Shown: positions 9,781-18,594 of the stretch, in pieces
Layout of the letters: every line of letters begins with the position of its first letter
How positions within the stretch are numbered: the first letter of the stretch is position 1
From: Fontibacterium oligotrophicum
GTDB lineage: Bacteria; Pseudomonadota; Alphaproteobacteria; Pelagibacterales; Pelagibacteraceae
NCBI GenBank assembly: GCA_965235975.1
Contig: CBDDZZ010000001.1
Span: 397,928-461,927 of the forward strand
Reading direction: 5' to 3'
DNA: 64,000 nt
Notes under the pieces: generated by a model
The model's database searches: none
Told to the model about the DNA's origin: nothing
Seen by the model: the letters and a program-made list of their open reading frames with translations, nothing else
Made by a program: the position numbers and the translations under genes

Positions 9781-10676
9781 AAGATAGAGCAATTATATCT
9801 TTAGCTGACGCAAAGTATTTTGAACTTTTAAACGAGTTAGTTGATTCCATTTTAAGCTTTGATGACAGCAAAAGTGTTTCGATTTGTATTTTAGACGCAG
9901 GACTTCAGTCAGATCAAATTAAGATCTTAGAAAAAAAAGTTCATAAAATTGTTAAAGCTAAATGGGACATTGAAGTTCCAGACTATAAAATTAAAGGAAG
10001 AGAGTGGCTTAAAAGCCAAGTATCGAGAGCATTTTTAACGGAATATTTTCCTGGTTTTAAAAAATATCTTTGGATTGATGCGGACGCCTGGGTAAATGAC
10101 TGGTCATCTGTGGAGCTTTACTTTAAAGGAAGCGATAACAAAACTTTATCGATATCATCCTCAGCAGATCGAGCTTATGGTAGAGTTTTAAGAGCTGATT
10201 GGATTTTTAGTAATATTGCATTTATAAGATCGCAAAATTATAAACATGCTAAAAGTTCTGGATTTTCAAATAAAATTTCAAGAGAAGTTGCGCTTAAACC
10301 CCATTTAAATATCGGTGTATTTTGTTTAGAAAATGATTCTCCACATTGGCTAGTTTGGCAAAATAATTTAAGACAGGCATTAAAAAAAGGAAGAATTTTT
10401 GGTTCTGAGCAAGTAGCTATGAATATAAGTGTTTATTGCGATCAAATGAAAGTTCAAATATTGCCGACTTACTGCAATTGGTTTTTAATTGAAAATATAA
10501 AATTTGATGAAAATAAAAATACTTTTGTAGAACCTTATCTTCCCCATCATAAGATAGGAATTATTCATTTAGCTGGAAAAAAATATGATGAATACAGATT
10601 TAATAAGAATAAATTATTAGATGTTCAATCATTAAATAATAATTGGATTAAAAAAAATATAAGATTTACAAAGTAG
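9777..10676 (+). CDS. Putative glycosyltransferase (GT-A fold type), substrate unknown
   Basis: A 299-residue soluble protein. It opens with a nucleotide-sugar-binding type strand (AIISLADAKYFELLNELVDS) and has KYLWIDADAWVNDW near residue 100, where DAD resembles the metal-binding DxD motif of GT-A glycosyltransferases. A later HLNIGVFCLEN and C-terminal GIIHLAGKKYDEYRF resemble the conserved ends of GT8-like enzymes, where a late histidine also binds metal. No signal peptide or membrane segment is seen. Overlap with pssA suggests a role at the inner membrane, possibly on lipids or surface sugars (inference). The family assignment is by motif only. Confidence 0.6.
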   Translation: MKDRAIISLADAKYFELLNELVDSILSFDDSKSVSICILDAGLQSDQIKILEKKVHKIVKAKWDIEVPDYKIKGREWLKSQVSRAFLTEYFPGFKKYLWIDADAWVNDWSSVELYFKGSDNKTLSISSSADRAYGRVLRADWIFSNIAFIRSQNYKHAKSSGFSNKISREVALKPHLNIGVFCLENDSPHWLVWQNNLRQALKKGRIFGSEQVAMNISVYCDQMKVQILPTYCNWFLIENIKFDENKNTFVEPYLPHHKIGIIHLAGKKYDEYRFNKNKLLDVQSLNNNWIKKNIRFTK

Positions 10677-10678
10677 TT

Positions 10679-11317
10679 TTGAAAAAATTTAAAAATAAAA
10701 AATTAACAGCAAGTTCTAAAAATTGGATTTCTCGTCAGTTTAGCGATCCATACACTAAGTTAGCGAAACAAAAAGGTTATAGATCTCGATCAGCTTTTAA
10801 GCTTATAGAAATTAATAAAAAGTTTAAATTTTTAAAGAATAATTTAAATATTTTAGACTTAGGTTGTGCGCCAGGAGGGTGGTCCCAAGTTTGTGCAAAA
10901 ATAAACAAAAATGGCAAAAACTTATCTATAGATATTTTAGATATGGAAAAAATTAATAATATATTTTTTTATAAAAAAGATTTTAATGATTCTGATGTTT
11001 TTGAATTTATTAATAATTTTTTTGATCATAATAAAGTTGATATTGTGTTGTCCGATATAGCAGTAAATACAACAGGAAATAAAGATTTAGATGCAATAAA
11101 AACCAATTCCATTGCCATGGAAGTGGTTAATTTATCAAAGTTAATTTTGAAACCAAAGTCTACTTTATTAGTTAAAATTTTTAGTGGAAAGGATGAAGAT
11201 ATATTGATTAAAAAAGCAAAGGACTCATTTAAAAATATTGAAAGAATTAAACCAGATTCCAGTAGAAAAGAATCTAGAGAAATGTATTTGTTATGTAAGG
11301 ATTTAAAAATTATTTGA
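10679..11317 (+). CDS. rlmE: 23S rRNA 2'-O-uridine methyltransferase RlmE (FtsJ)
   Basis: A 212-residue SAM-dependent methyltransferase that modifies U2552 of 23S rRNA late in 50S assembly. YRSRSAFKLIEINKKF carries the first catalytic lysine region, DLGCAPGGWSQ (about residues 60-70) is the SAM-binding motif I, LSDIAVNTTGNKDLD holds the catalytic aspartate, and LLVKIFSG and SRKESREMYLL supply the other K and E of the KDKE tetrad. The start is a TTG at 10679, three bases after the upstream stop. No separate promoter is apparent. Confidence 0.93.
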   Translation: MKKFKNKKLTASSKNWISRQFSDPYTKLAKQKGYRSRSAFKLIEINKKFKFLKNNLNILDLGCAPGGWSQVCAKINKNGKNLSIDILDMEKINNIFFYKKDFNDSDVFEFINNFFDHNKVDIVLSDIAVNTTGNKDLDAIKTNSIAMEVVNLSKLILKPKSTLLVKIFSGKDEDILIKKAKDSFKNIERIKPDSSRKESREMYLLCKDLKII

Positions 11318-11347
11318 CTTTAAGATTTTTATATAATAAATTTATAT

Positions 11348-12803
11348 ATGGAAATCCCCGAAGCTTTAACTTTTGATGATGTCTTGCTCGAGCCCAGACA
11401 TTCTTCCGTTTTACCTAAAGAGACCATAGTTTCTACTAAATTATCAACTACAGTAACACTTGGCATCCCCCTCATTGCCTCTGCAATGGATACTGTTTCA
11501 GAATACAAATTAGCAATAGCAATGGCTCAATCTGGAGGTATGGCATGCATCCATAAAAATATGAGTGTAGAGGATCAGGTTAATCAAATTAAATTAGTTA
11601 AAAGATTTGAGTCAGGAATGGTTATTGATCCAATTACGATTGATGCTGAAGCGTCATTGTTTGAGGCGACAGAATTAATGAAAAATCACAAAATATCAGG
11701 AATCTTAGTTATTAATAAAAATCTTAAATTGGTTGGAATATTAACAAATAGAGACGTTAGATTTGTTACGGATAAAAAAATTAAAGTCAAAGATTTAATG
11801 ACTAAAGAGTTAATTACAGCGAAAGTTGGAACATCATTAGCGGAAGCAAAAAGAATATTATTTAAAAATAAAATTGAAAAATTAATTATAGTTGATAATA
11901 ATTTTAAATGTAAAGGTCTGATTACTGTCAAAGATATTCAAAAGTCACAAATTTTCCCAGAAGCGGCAAAAGATAAAAAAGGTTCATTATTAGCTGCTGC
12001 TGCAGTTGGAGCTGGAAAAGAAAATATCATTAGAGCAGAGCAATTAGCAGAAGCTGGAGCTGATGTGATTATTTTAGATACAGCTCATGGGCATTCGATT
12101 TCTGTATTAAAAACATTAGAGAGTATTAAAAAAAATATTAAGGTAACTATAATAGCTGGAAATATAGCGACAGCTGAAGGCGCAAGAGCATTAGTTGATT
12201 ATGGAGCTGATGCAATAAAAGTTGGTATAGGACCAGGATCAATTTGCACTACAAGAATTATAGCTGGTGTAGGAGTTCCTCAGTTTTCAGCAATCTATAA
12301 TGTGGCAAAATCAATGAAAAACAAAAAAATTAAAATTATAGCCGATGGCGGCATTAGGTATTCCGGTGACATTGCTAAAGCTATCGGAGCTGGAGCTGAT
12401 GCTGTAATGATAGGATCATTATTTGCGGGAACAGAAGAAAGTCCAGGAGATGTTTTTTATTACCAGGGAAGAAGCTATAAATCATATAGAGGAATGGGGT
12501 CAATTGGCGCAATGTCTAGAGGTTCAGCTGATAGGTATTTTCAAGAGGAAATTAACAATTCACTAAAACTAGTGCCAGAAGGGAATTGAAGGCAGAGTTC
12601 CATATAAAGGACCTGTTAGAGCAGTCATCCACCAACTTATTGGTGGGTTAAAAGCATCCATGGGATATGTGGGAGCAAAAAATATTTTAGAATTAAAGGA
12701 AAAAGCAAAATTTGTTAAAATTACAAATTCAGGACTAAAGGAAAGTCATGTGCACGATATACAAATTACAAAACAGTCACCAAATTATCCATTTGAAAGT
12801 TAA
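11348..12803 (+). CDS. guaB: IMP dehydrogenase, frameshifted at 12581-12583
   Basis: Oxidises IMP to XMP, the committed step to GMP. The TIM barrel starts with ALTFDDVLLEPRHS. A pair of CBS domains is inserted at about residues 95-200. The catalytic loop is GPGSICTTRI, and the flap region is RGMGSIGAMSRGSADRY. The frame stops after LVPEG at 12589, but the next frame continues perfectly with IEGRVPYKGPVRAVIHQL, through GGLKASMGYVGA, to a TAA at 12801-12803. One G too many in the run at 12581-12583 explains it. The full product would be about 485 residues, the usual length. The operon continues with the TPR gene and guaA. Confidence 0.94.
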
Positions 12804-12805
12804 TA

Positions 12806-13231
12806 ATGAAAAAATATTTTAAATATTTTGTGCTATTATTTTTATTGATTTTACCCTTAGAAGTTTTTGCAGTGAATATTAGTTATTACAATCAAGGTTT
12901 AAAATTTTTTAACGACAAAAATTATAACGAAGCTAAGTATTATTTTGAAAAAGATATAGTATTTAATACTAAGAATGAAAAATCTTATTTATATTTATCA
13001 AAAATATCGGCTATTAATAAAGATAATAATCAGCAAAAGATTTACTTAGATACAATCTTAGTCCTTAACCCAAAAAATGAGGAAGCCTTATATTTAAAGA
13101 TTTTATTAAATATAGATGAGGGTGATTTTAAAAAAGCGCAAGAAAGTAATTTAATTTTCGCAAAAGTTTGTAAAGAACTATGCTCGAAAAAAAACGATTT
13201 ATCTAAAATGATCATAATCGATAAGAAATAA
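12806..13231 (+). CDS. Secreted TPR-like protein between guaB and guaA
   Basis: A 141-residue protein with an N-terminal signal peptide (hydrophobic residues about 8-20, cleavage likely after VFA). The rest is TPR-like: SYYNQGLKFFNDKNYNEAKYYFEKD is a classic TPR helix pair, and two further degenerate pairs follow up to about residue 115. It contains two late cysteines (VCKELC) that could form a disulfide. Periplasmic location and protein-binding are inferred; the role is unknown. It starts 2 bases after the corrected guaB stop and its stop overlaps the guaA ATG (TAATG), so it is part of the guanine operon. Confidence 0.7.
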   Translation: MKKYFKYFVLLFLLILPLEVFAVNISYYNQGLKFFNDKNYNEAKYYFEKDIVFNTKNEKSYLYLSKISAINKDNNQQKIYLDTILVLNPKNEEALYLKILLNIDEGDFKKAQESNLIFAKVCKELCSKKNDLSKMIIIDKK

Positions 13232-14793
13232 TGAAAGATATTTCTTATGTAGACAAAATAGTTATAATAGATTTTGGATCGCAAACCACACAGCTTATCG
13301 CAAGAAGAATAAGAGAGCTTGGAGTGTATTGTGAAATTATTAGTTGTTATAAAACTAATAACTTAAGTAACGAAACTAATCTTAAAGGAATTATTTTATC
13401 TGGTGGGCCTTTATCAATTACCAAAAGTGCTTATTTAGGTATCTCAAAGCAAATTTTAAATTTTAATAAGCCAATACTTGGAATTTGTTATGGACACCAA
13501 TTACTAGCAAAACAATTAGGAGGGGTTGTAAAAAACTTTAAAAAAAGTGAATTTGGTAGATGTGAAATTTTCAGTGAAAAAAAATCGATATTAACAAAAA
13601 ATTTTTTTAGCAAAAATAAAAGAACTCAAGTATGGATGAACCATAATGATGTTGTAATAAAAATACCAAAAGGTTTTGAAGGAGTGGCTTCAAGCGATGA
13701 CTATAAATATACCATCATACAAGATAAAAGAAAAAAAATATTTGGAGTTCAGTTCCATCCGGAAGTAATTCATACTAATAATGGAAATATTTTATTTAAA
13801 AATTTTTTATTCGATATTTGTAAATTAAAAAAAAACTGGAACTCTAAAAATCAAATAAATTACTTGATAAAGAATATAAAATCGGAGGTAGGAAATGAAA
13901 ATGTTTTGTGCGCTTTATCAGGAGGCGTTGATAGCAGTGTATTAGCCACTTTACTATACAAGGCTATTGGAAAAAAACTTCACTGTTTCTTCATAAATAC
14001 TGGGCTTCTTAGAAAAAATGAAGCAATTGAAGTGATTAATATCTTTAAAAAAAATTATAAAGTTAAATTAAATTATGTTGATGCCTCTAGTATTTTCTTA
14101 AGTGCCTTAAAAAATATTACTGACCCCGAAACTAAAAGAAAAATTATTGGTAAAACATTTATAAGGATTTTTGAAAGAGAATCAAAAAAATTTAAAAATA
14201 TTAAATATTTAGCACAAGGAACTTTATATCCAGACGTTATTGAAAGTCAAAGTCATCATGGAGGACCTTCATCGGTTATCAAATCTCATCATAACGTAGG
14301 TGGACTTCCAAAAAAAATGAAATTTAAATTAATCGAGCCATTTAGAGAATTGTTTAAAGACGAGGTAAGAAAAATAGGAATTACTTTAAAATTATCAAAA
14401 GAAATAGTTTTCAGACATCCATTTCCAGGTCCCGGGTTAGCAATAAGAATTCCAGGCAAAGTAGACAAGATGAAAATTAAAACTTTACAGGAGGCGGATA
14501 GTATTTTTATTTATGAGCTTAAAAAAAGAAATCTTTATAAAAAAATTTGGCAAGCATTTACTGTTTTATTGCCAATAAAAACAGTTGGTGTTATGGGCGA
14601 TTCTAAAACCTATGAATTTGTATGCTCCTTAAGAGCAGTTACCTCCCAAGATGGAATGACTGCTGATTTTTATAACTTTAAGAACAAAGATTTAGCTGAA
14701 ATTTCAAATAAGATTATTAATAACGTAACGGGTATTAATAGGATTGTTTATGATATTACATCAAAACCACCAGCAACTATCGAGTGGGAATAA
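13231..14793 (+). CDS. guaA: GMP synthase (glutamine-hydrolysing)
   Basis: A 520-residue fused enzyme that aminates XMP to GMP. The N-terminal class I glutamine amidotransferase has the nucleophile elbow GICYGHQ near residue 88 and the catalytic HPE in FGVQFHPEV. The ATP pyrophosphatase domain has the P-loop SGGVDSSV near residue 230. The C-terminal dimerisation domain has the FRHPFPGPGLAIRI, TYEFVCSLRAVTSQDGMTAD and SKPPATIEWE signatures. It is intact and full length and follows guaB and the TPR gene. Its stop precedes panB by 5 bases. Confidence 0.97.
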   Translation: MKDISYVDKIVIIDFGSQTTQLIARRIRELGVYCEIISCYKTNNLSNETNLKGIILSGGPLSITKSAYLGISKQILNFNKPILGICYGHQLLAKQLGGVVKNFKKSEFGRCEIFSEKKSILTKNFFSKNKRTQVWMNHNDVVIKIPKGFEGVASSDDYKYTIIQDKRKKIFGVQFHPEVIHTNNGNILFKNFLFDICKLKKNWNSKNQINYLIKNIKSEVGNENVLCALSGGVDSSVLATLLYKAIGKKLHCFFINTGLLRKNEAIEVINIFKKNYKVKLNYVDASSIFLSALKNITDPETKRKIIGKTFIRIFERESKKFKNIKYLAQGTLYPDVIESQSHHGGPSSVIKSHHNVGGLPKKMKFKLIEPFRELFKDEVRKIGITLKLSKEIVFRHPFPGPGLAIRIPGKVDKMKIKTLQEADSIFIYELKKRNLYKKIWQAFTVLLPIKTVGVMGDSKTYEFVCSLRAVTSQDGMTADFYNFKNKDLAEISNKIINNVTGINRIVYDITSKPPATIEWE

Positions 14794-14873
14794 AATTTAT
14801 GAAAAAAAAATTAACAATTAATAATGTAAAACAAAAAAAATTTAATAAACCTCTTGTTTGTTTAACAGCTTAT

Positions 14874-14929
14874 ACAACGCCCATGGCACAAATTTTAGAC
14901 AAATATTGTGATGTAATATTAGTTGGGGA
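14874..14929 (+). repeat. 56-bp direct repeat, first copy, in panB
   Basis: Identical base for base to 15050-15105, offset 176. It encodes roughly TTPMAQILDKYCDVILVG plus one base. Upstream of the identical part the two copies still encode the same residues (KPLVCLTAY) but with different synonymous codons, for example CCT CTT GTT against CCA TTA GTC. Confidence 0.97.
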
Positions 14930-15049
14930 AAGAACGATTAGAATTGGCCTATTCACTTCTCTATATTTAGACCAAAATTTTACAGACTCCCTCACACTAA
15001 AATTAAATTTAAAAAATTTAAAAAACCATTAGTCTGTCTTACAGCTTAC

Positions 15050-15105
15050 ACAACGCCCATGGCACAAATTTTAGACAAATATTGTGATGTAATATTAGTT
15101 GGGGA
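15050..15105 (+). repeat. 56-bp direct repeat, second copy, in panB
   Basis: Second copy of 14874-14929. It leads directly into the intact remainder of panB. Homologous recombination between the two copies would delete 176 bases and restore the panB frame. Confidence 0.97.
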
Positions 15106-15771
15106 CTCATTAGGAATGGTATTGCACGGAATGAAATCTACTAGAGAAGTTACTCTAGAGATGATGATTATGCACGCAAAAGCAGTAAGAAGAGGAATTA
15201 AAAAAAGTTTGTTAGTTGTTGATATGCCGATTGGTACGTATGAAAAAAATTCTAAAATAGCTTTAATAAATGCTAGACAAATTATGAAAGAGACAAATTG
15301 TGATGCAGTAAAAGTTGAAGGGGGTATTAAAGTTTATGAAACAATAAAATGTTTAGTAAATAATGACATACCTGTAATGGGGCACGTAGGACTTTTGCCG
15401 CAAAGTGTTAAAAAAAAATCTGACTATAAAGTTAAAGGAAAAGATTATTTAAGTTTTAATCAAATTATTAAAGATTCTATTTCTGTAGAAAAAGCTGGCG
15501 CTTTTTCACTTGTTGTAGAGTGCGTTATTAAAGATTTAGCAGATAAAATAAATAAAAGTATAAAAATTCCAACAATAGGAATTGGAGCTTCAAATCAATG
15601 TGATGGACAAATTTTAGTAACAGAAGATTTATTAGGGTATTCCGAAAAACCTCCTAAATTTGTTAAAATGTACGATAATTTTAAAGAAAGAACTGAGATT
15701 TGTATCAAAAAATTCGTAAAAGATTTAAAGAATAATAATTTTCCTAATTTCAAAAATATGTATCAGATTTA

Positions 15772-16404
15772 ATGAGTCAGCTTTTTAATGAAATAGATGA
15801 GGATTTAAAACAAGATAAGTTTATAAATTTTTTTAAGAAATATAAATTTATATTAATTATTGCATTTTCTTTAATTCTTATATTAATTTTTTTTGCAGTA
15901 ATTAAAAATATCATTTTTGAAAGTAGAGCAAAAAAATATACTCAAGAGTATGTAATAATTTTAAATCTTGTTAATAATAAAAAAGTTGATGAGGCTAAAA
16001 AAAAACTTGAAGTTTTAAAAGACTCTAAAATTAATATATATAAAGTTTTAGCTATTTCTAAGTTATTAGAACTATCAAAAGAAAATAAGAGTGAGCAAAT
16101 ATCCATTCTAGATTACGCAATTAACTCTAATATTGAAAAGAACGATAAAGATCTATTCAAAATTAAGAAAGCTTTATTAGCTTTTGAAAATTTAGATGAA
16201 ACACAATTTATAAATTTATTAAATCCTAGTGATTTTAAAGAATCTCCATGGAGAGTTTTAGCATTAGAAATATTAGGTGATTTTTATTTAAGTAAAAAAC
16301 AAAAAATTAAAGCAAAAGAGATATACGAGCAAGCAATTAAGATTCCAGATATTCCTGAAATATTTAAAAAAGATTTAGAAAAAAAAATTAAAGATATAAA
16401 ATAA
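15772..16404 (+). CDS. YfgM-like membrane-anchored TPR protein
   Basis: A 210-residue protein with a short cytoplasmic N-terminus, one transmembrane helix at about residues 25-47 (FILIIAFSLILILIFFAVI) and a periplasmic TPR-like region with YLSKKQKIKAKEIYEQAIKI near the end. The domain order and position just before bamB and der match YfgM (TPR_21 family), which in E. coli helps hand translocated proteins from SecYEG to periplasmic chaperones. Sequence identity is low, so the call rests on architecture and context. Start overlaps the panB stop. Confidence 0.7.
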   Translation: MSQLFNEIDEDLKQDKFINFFKKYKFILIIAFSLILILIFFAVIKNIIFESRAKKYTQEYVIILNLVNNKKVDEAKKKLEVLKDSKINIYKVLAISKLLELSKENKSEQISILDYAINSNIEKNDKDLFKIKKALLAFENLDETQFINLLNPSDFKESPWRVLALEILGDFYLSKKQKIKAKEIYEQAIKIPDIPEIFKKDLEKKIKDIK

Positions 16405-17724
16405 ATGAAATATATTTTAATTTTATTTTCCTTATTAATTTTTTCATGTTCATCTGATAAAGATAAAAAAAGTAGATCTTGGAAGTTTTTAAGAAACAAG
16501 GTGAAAGAATAAATGTTTTTGAAGAAAATAATATTTTTGATAAAGAAATTAATTCTAAATCAGTCATTACAATTAAATTCAGCCTCAATCTTAATAAGAA
16601 ATTGGGCTTATGAACATTTTTCTTCTAATAATTATCTATGAACATTTAGTTTATGAGGGTAAATTTCAAGATGTTTTTAAAAAAAGTATAGGAGATTACA
16701 TAAATAAAAATAATGATAAGTGGCTCATTATTAATATATGAATAACTTTGTTTTTTTTAGTGATGAGAAAGGAAAAATTTACAAATTTGATATAAATAGT
16801 CAAAAAGTTATTTGGGAACTAAAAATATATGAAAGTACTCTTAATAATTATCCCAAAAGATATTGCATTATTTTTAAATTCGAGATGTTTTGTATGCTGC
16901 TGATAATTTAGGATTTATTTATTCAATTGATACTGAAACTGGAAAGACTATTTGGCAACAAAATTACGGCATTCCATTCTCCTCTACATCTTAATTTTCA
17001 TAAAGGCATTTTATATGTCGTAAATCAAAACAGTCGTCTATACGCTTTTAATCCCATTGATGGGGAAAAAATATGGAGTTTCGAATCTTTGTCGGGTTTA
17101 ATAAAACCCTCTAGGTCTAGCAGCATTTCAATACATGAAAATAACTTATTATTTACTAACGATGTTGGAGACGTAACTGTAATAGACTTGAATCAGCAAG
17201 TAATTGTTTGGACTAAGAATATTTTATCTCAAAATACTATTTCTAATAATTTAATTTTTAAAACCTCTAATCTTTTAATTGATAAAAAAGATGTTTTTGT
17301 TTCTTCTAATAACGGAGACTTACTCAATTTTAACTTCGATACAGGTGAAATTAAATGGTCTCAAAAATTATCATCGATTACAAAATCACATGAGCACTGA
17401 TAAATATCTATTTGTTTTAACAGAAAATGGATTTGTTATTGCTTTTAATAAAACAAATGGAACATATTTTGTGGATCTTTAAATCTGAATACAAAGTTTT
17501 CAAGAAAATAGTAAAACTGTACTATAGTTACTATGGACTATTGCTAGCAGTCAAATAATTTATATGCAACTTCATCAAATGGAGATATTTATAAAATATC
17601 AGCAAACGATGGAACGTATATTTCACATAAAAAAATTAATAGCGATTTATCAAGGGCACCAATTATAGTAGATAATAGAATATTTATTCTCAATCGCTCC
17701 TCAGAATTAATAATACTTAATTAA
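16405..17724 (+). pseudogene. bamB: Outer membrane assembly lipoprotein BamB, broken by many frameshifts
   Basis: BamB is a beta-propeller lipoprotein of the BAM complex that inserts outer-membrane proteins. The start at 16405 encodes a lipoprotein signal (LLIFSCSS, lipobox cysteine near residue 15). Propeller blades with the PQQ-like pattern follow in changing frames: FSDEKGKIYKFD, NLGFIYSIDTETGKTIWQQ, RLYAFNPIDGEKIWSF, NNGDLLNFNFDTGEIKWSQ, ENGFVIAFNKTNG, and a last blade up to the stop at 17722-17724. At least six shifts are needed to join them, yet each fragment reads as good BamB. Either a poor-quality stretch or recent inactivation. Stop overlaps the der ATG (TAATG). Confidence 0.85.
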
Positions 17725-18594
17725 TGGATAAAATATCATCAGGAGTGATTACTCTTGCAATAGTGGGTAAACCAAATGTAGGAAAATCAACTTTTTTTAA
17801 TAAAGTTTTAAATAAGGATCTATCTCCTGTAAGTGAGACGCCTGGAACAACTACAGATTTATTTATAGATAACGTACTCTATAAAAACAGAAATTTTAAA
17901 TTAATTGATTCTGGTGGTTTAAAAAGAAAAGGCAAATCAAAATCTGATGAGCAGCAGTACATAACAAAAGAAAGTTTAAAAGCAATTTATCTTGCTGATG
18001 TTATTTTATTTATGATTGAGGCAGATAAGGAATTTACTAAAACAGATAAACAAATCTGCAGATTAGTATTAGACAAGGGTAAAGGTTTAATTTTTGTTAT
18101 AAACAAAATTGATTTAGTAAACGAGTTAAAAAAAATTAAAAATGAATATATATATTATATAGAAAATCTTTTCTCAGATGCTTTATTAGCTGAGCCATTT
18201 AGTATTTGCTCATTAAAATTAGAATTTCCTAAGAAAATATTTGATGAAGTAATTAGCATTCATTCTCGCTTAAGAAAAAATTTATGATAATAAAGATTTA
18301 AATAAAGCTTTGCAGGAGGCAATAAATAAAAATAAAATTCCTGTATGTATCTCAAAATTTCGCCCTAAAATAAAATATATTAAACAAGTAAGCACAAGAC
18401 CAATTATTTTTAAAATCTTTGGAAATCAAGCTAATAAACTTTCACTTGATTATCAAAAGTATCTTGCCAAAAGTTTAAGCAGGAAATTTAATATTAAAGG
18501 TTTTAAAATTTTTCTTAAAATTTGTAAGCGCAGAAAATCCTTTTCAATCGAAAAGATATTAAATTATCTAATATTACTTAGCAGTGATAATTGA
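17724..18594 (+). pseudogene. der: GTPase Der (EngA), one G domain plus KH domain, frameshifted
   Basis: Der is a 50S-assembly GTPase normally built of two G domains and a KH-like domain (about 430-500 residues). Here only one G domain is present: G1 GKPNVGKS at residues 15-22, ETPGTTTD, G3 as DSGG followed by LKRKGK, and G4 NKID. The LKRKGK and LKAIYLADV segments resemble the second G domain. The frame ends at 18287, and one base-shift away DLNKALQEA and the KH domain continue (KIKYIKQVSTRPIIFKIF) to 18594. So the first G domain is absent and one frameshift interrupts the rest. The 3' end overlaps convergent purF by 31 bases. Position after bamB is the conserved yfgM-bamB-der order. Confidence 0.85.

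Larger units (their letters stand above)
14799..15772 (+). pseudogene. panB: 3-methyl-2-oxobutanoate hydroxymethyltransferase, disrupted by a 176-bp partial duplication
   Basis: PanB adds a hydroxymethyl group to 2-oxoisovalerate in pantothenate synthesis. The 5' part (MKKKLTINNV to KYCDVILVG) is followed by about 120 bases of unrelated reading and a stop at 15030-15032. A second copy of the same 5' segment (KKPLVCLTAYTTPM) then begins in another frame and runs into a normal PanB (GDSLGMVLHGMKST, VKVEGGIKVYE, MGHVGLLPQ). Removing 176 bases between the two 56-bp direct repeats restores one intact PanB of about 265 residues. An ATG at 15059 could give an N-truncated product. The next gene starts at the panB stop. 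Confidence 0.9.

Noticed and set aside
11686..11931. Minus-strand reading frame inside guaB
   Set aside because: It is a shadow of the CBS-domain part of guaB and has no protein-like features.
14930..15049. Insertion sequence or MITE as the cause of the panB break
   Set aside because: No terminal inverted repeats or target duplication apart from the 56-bp panB repeat, which is coding sequence.
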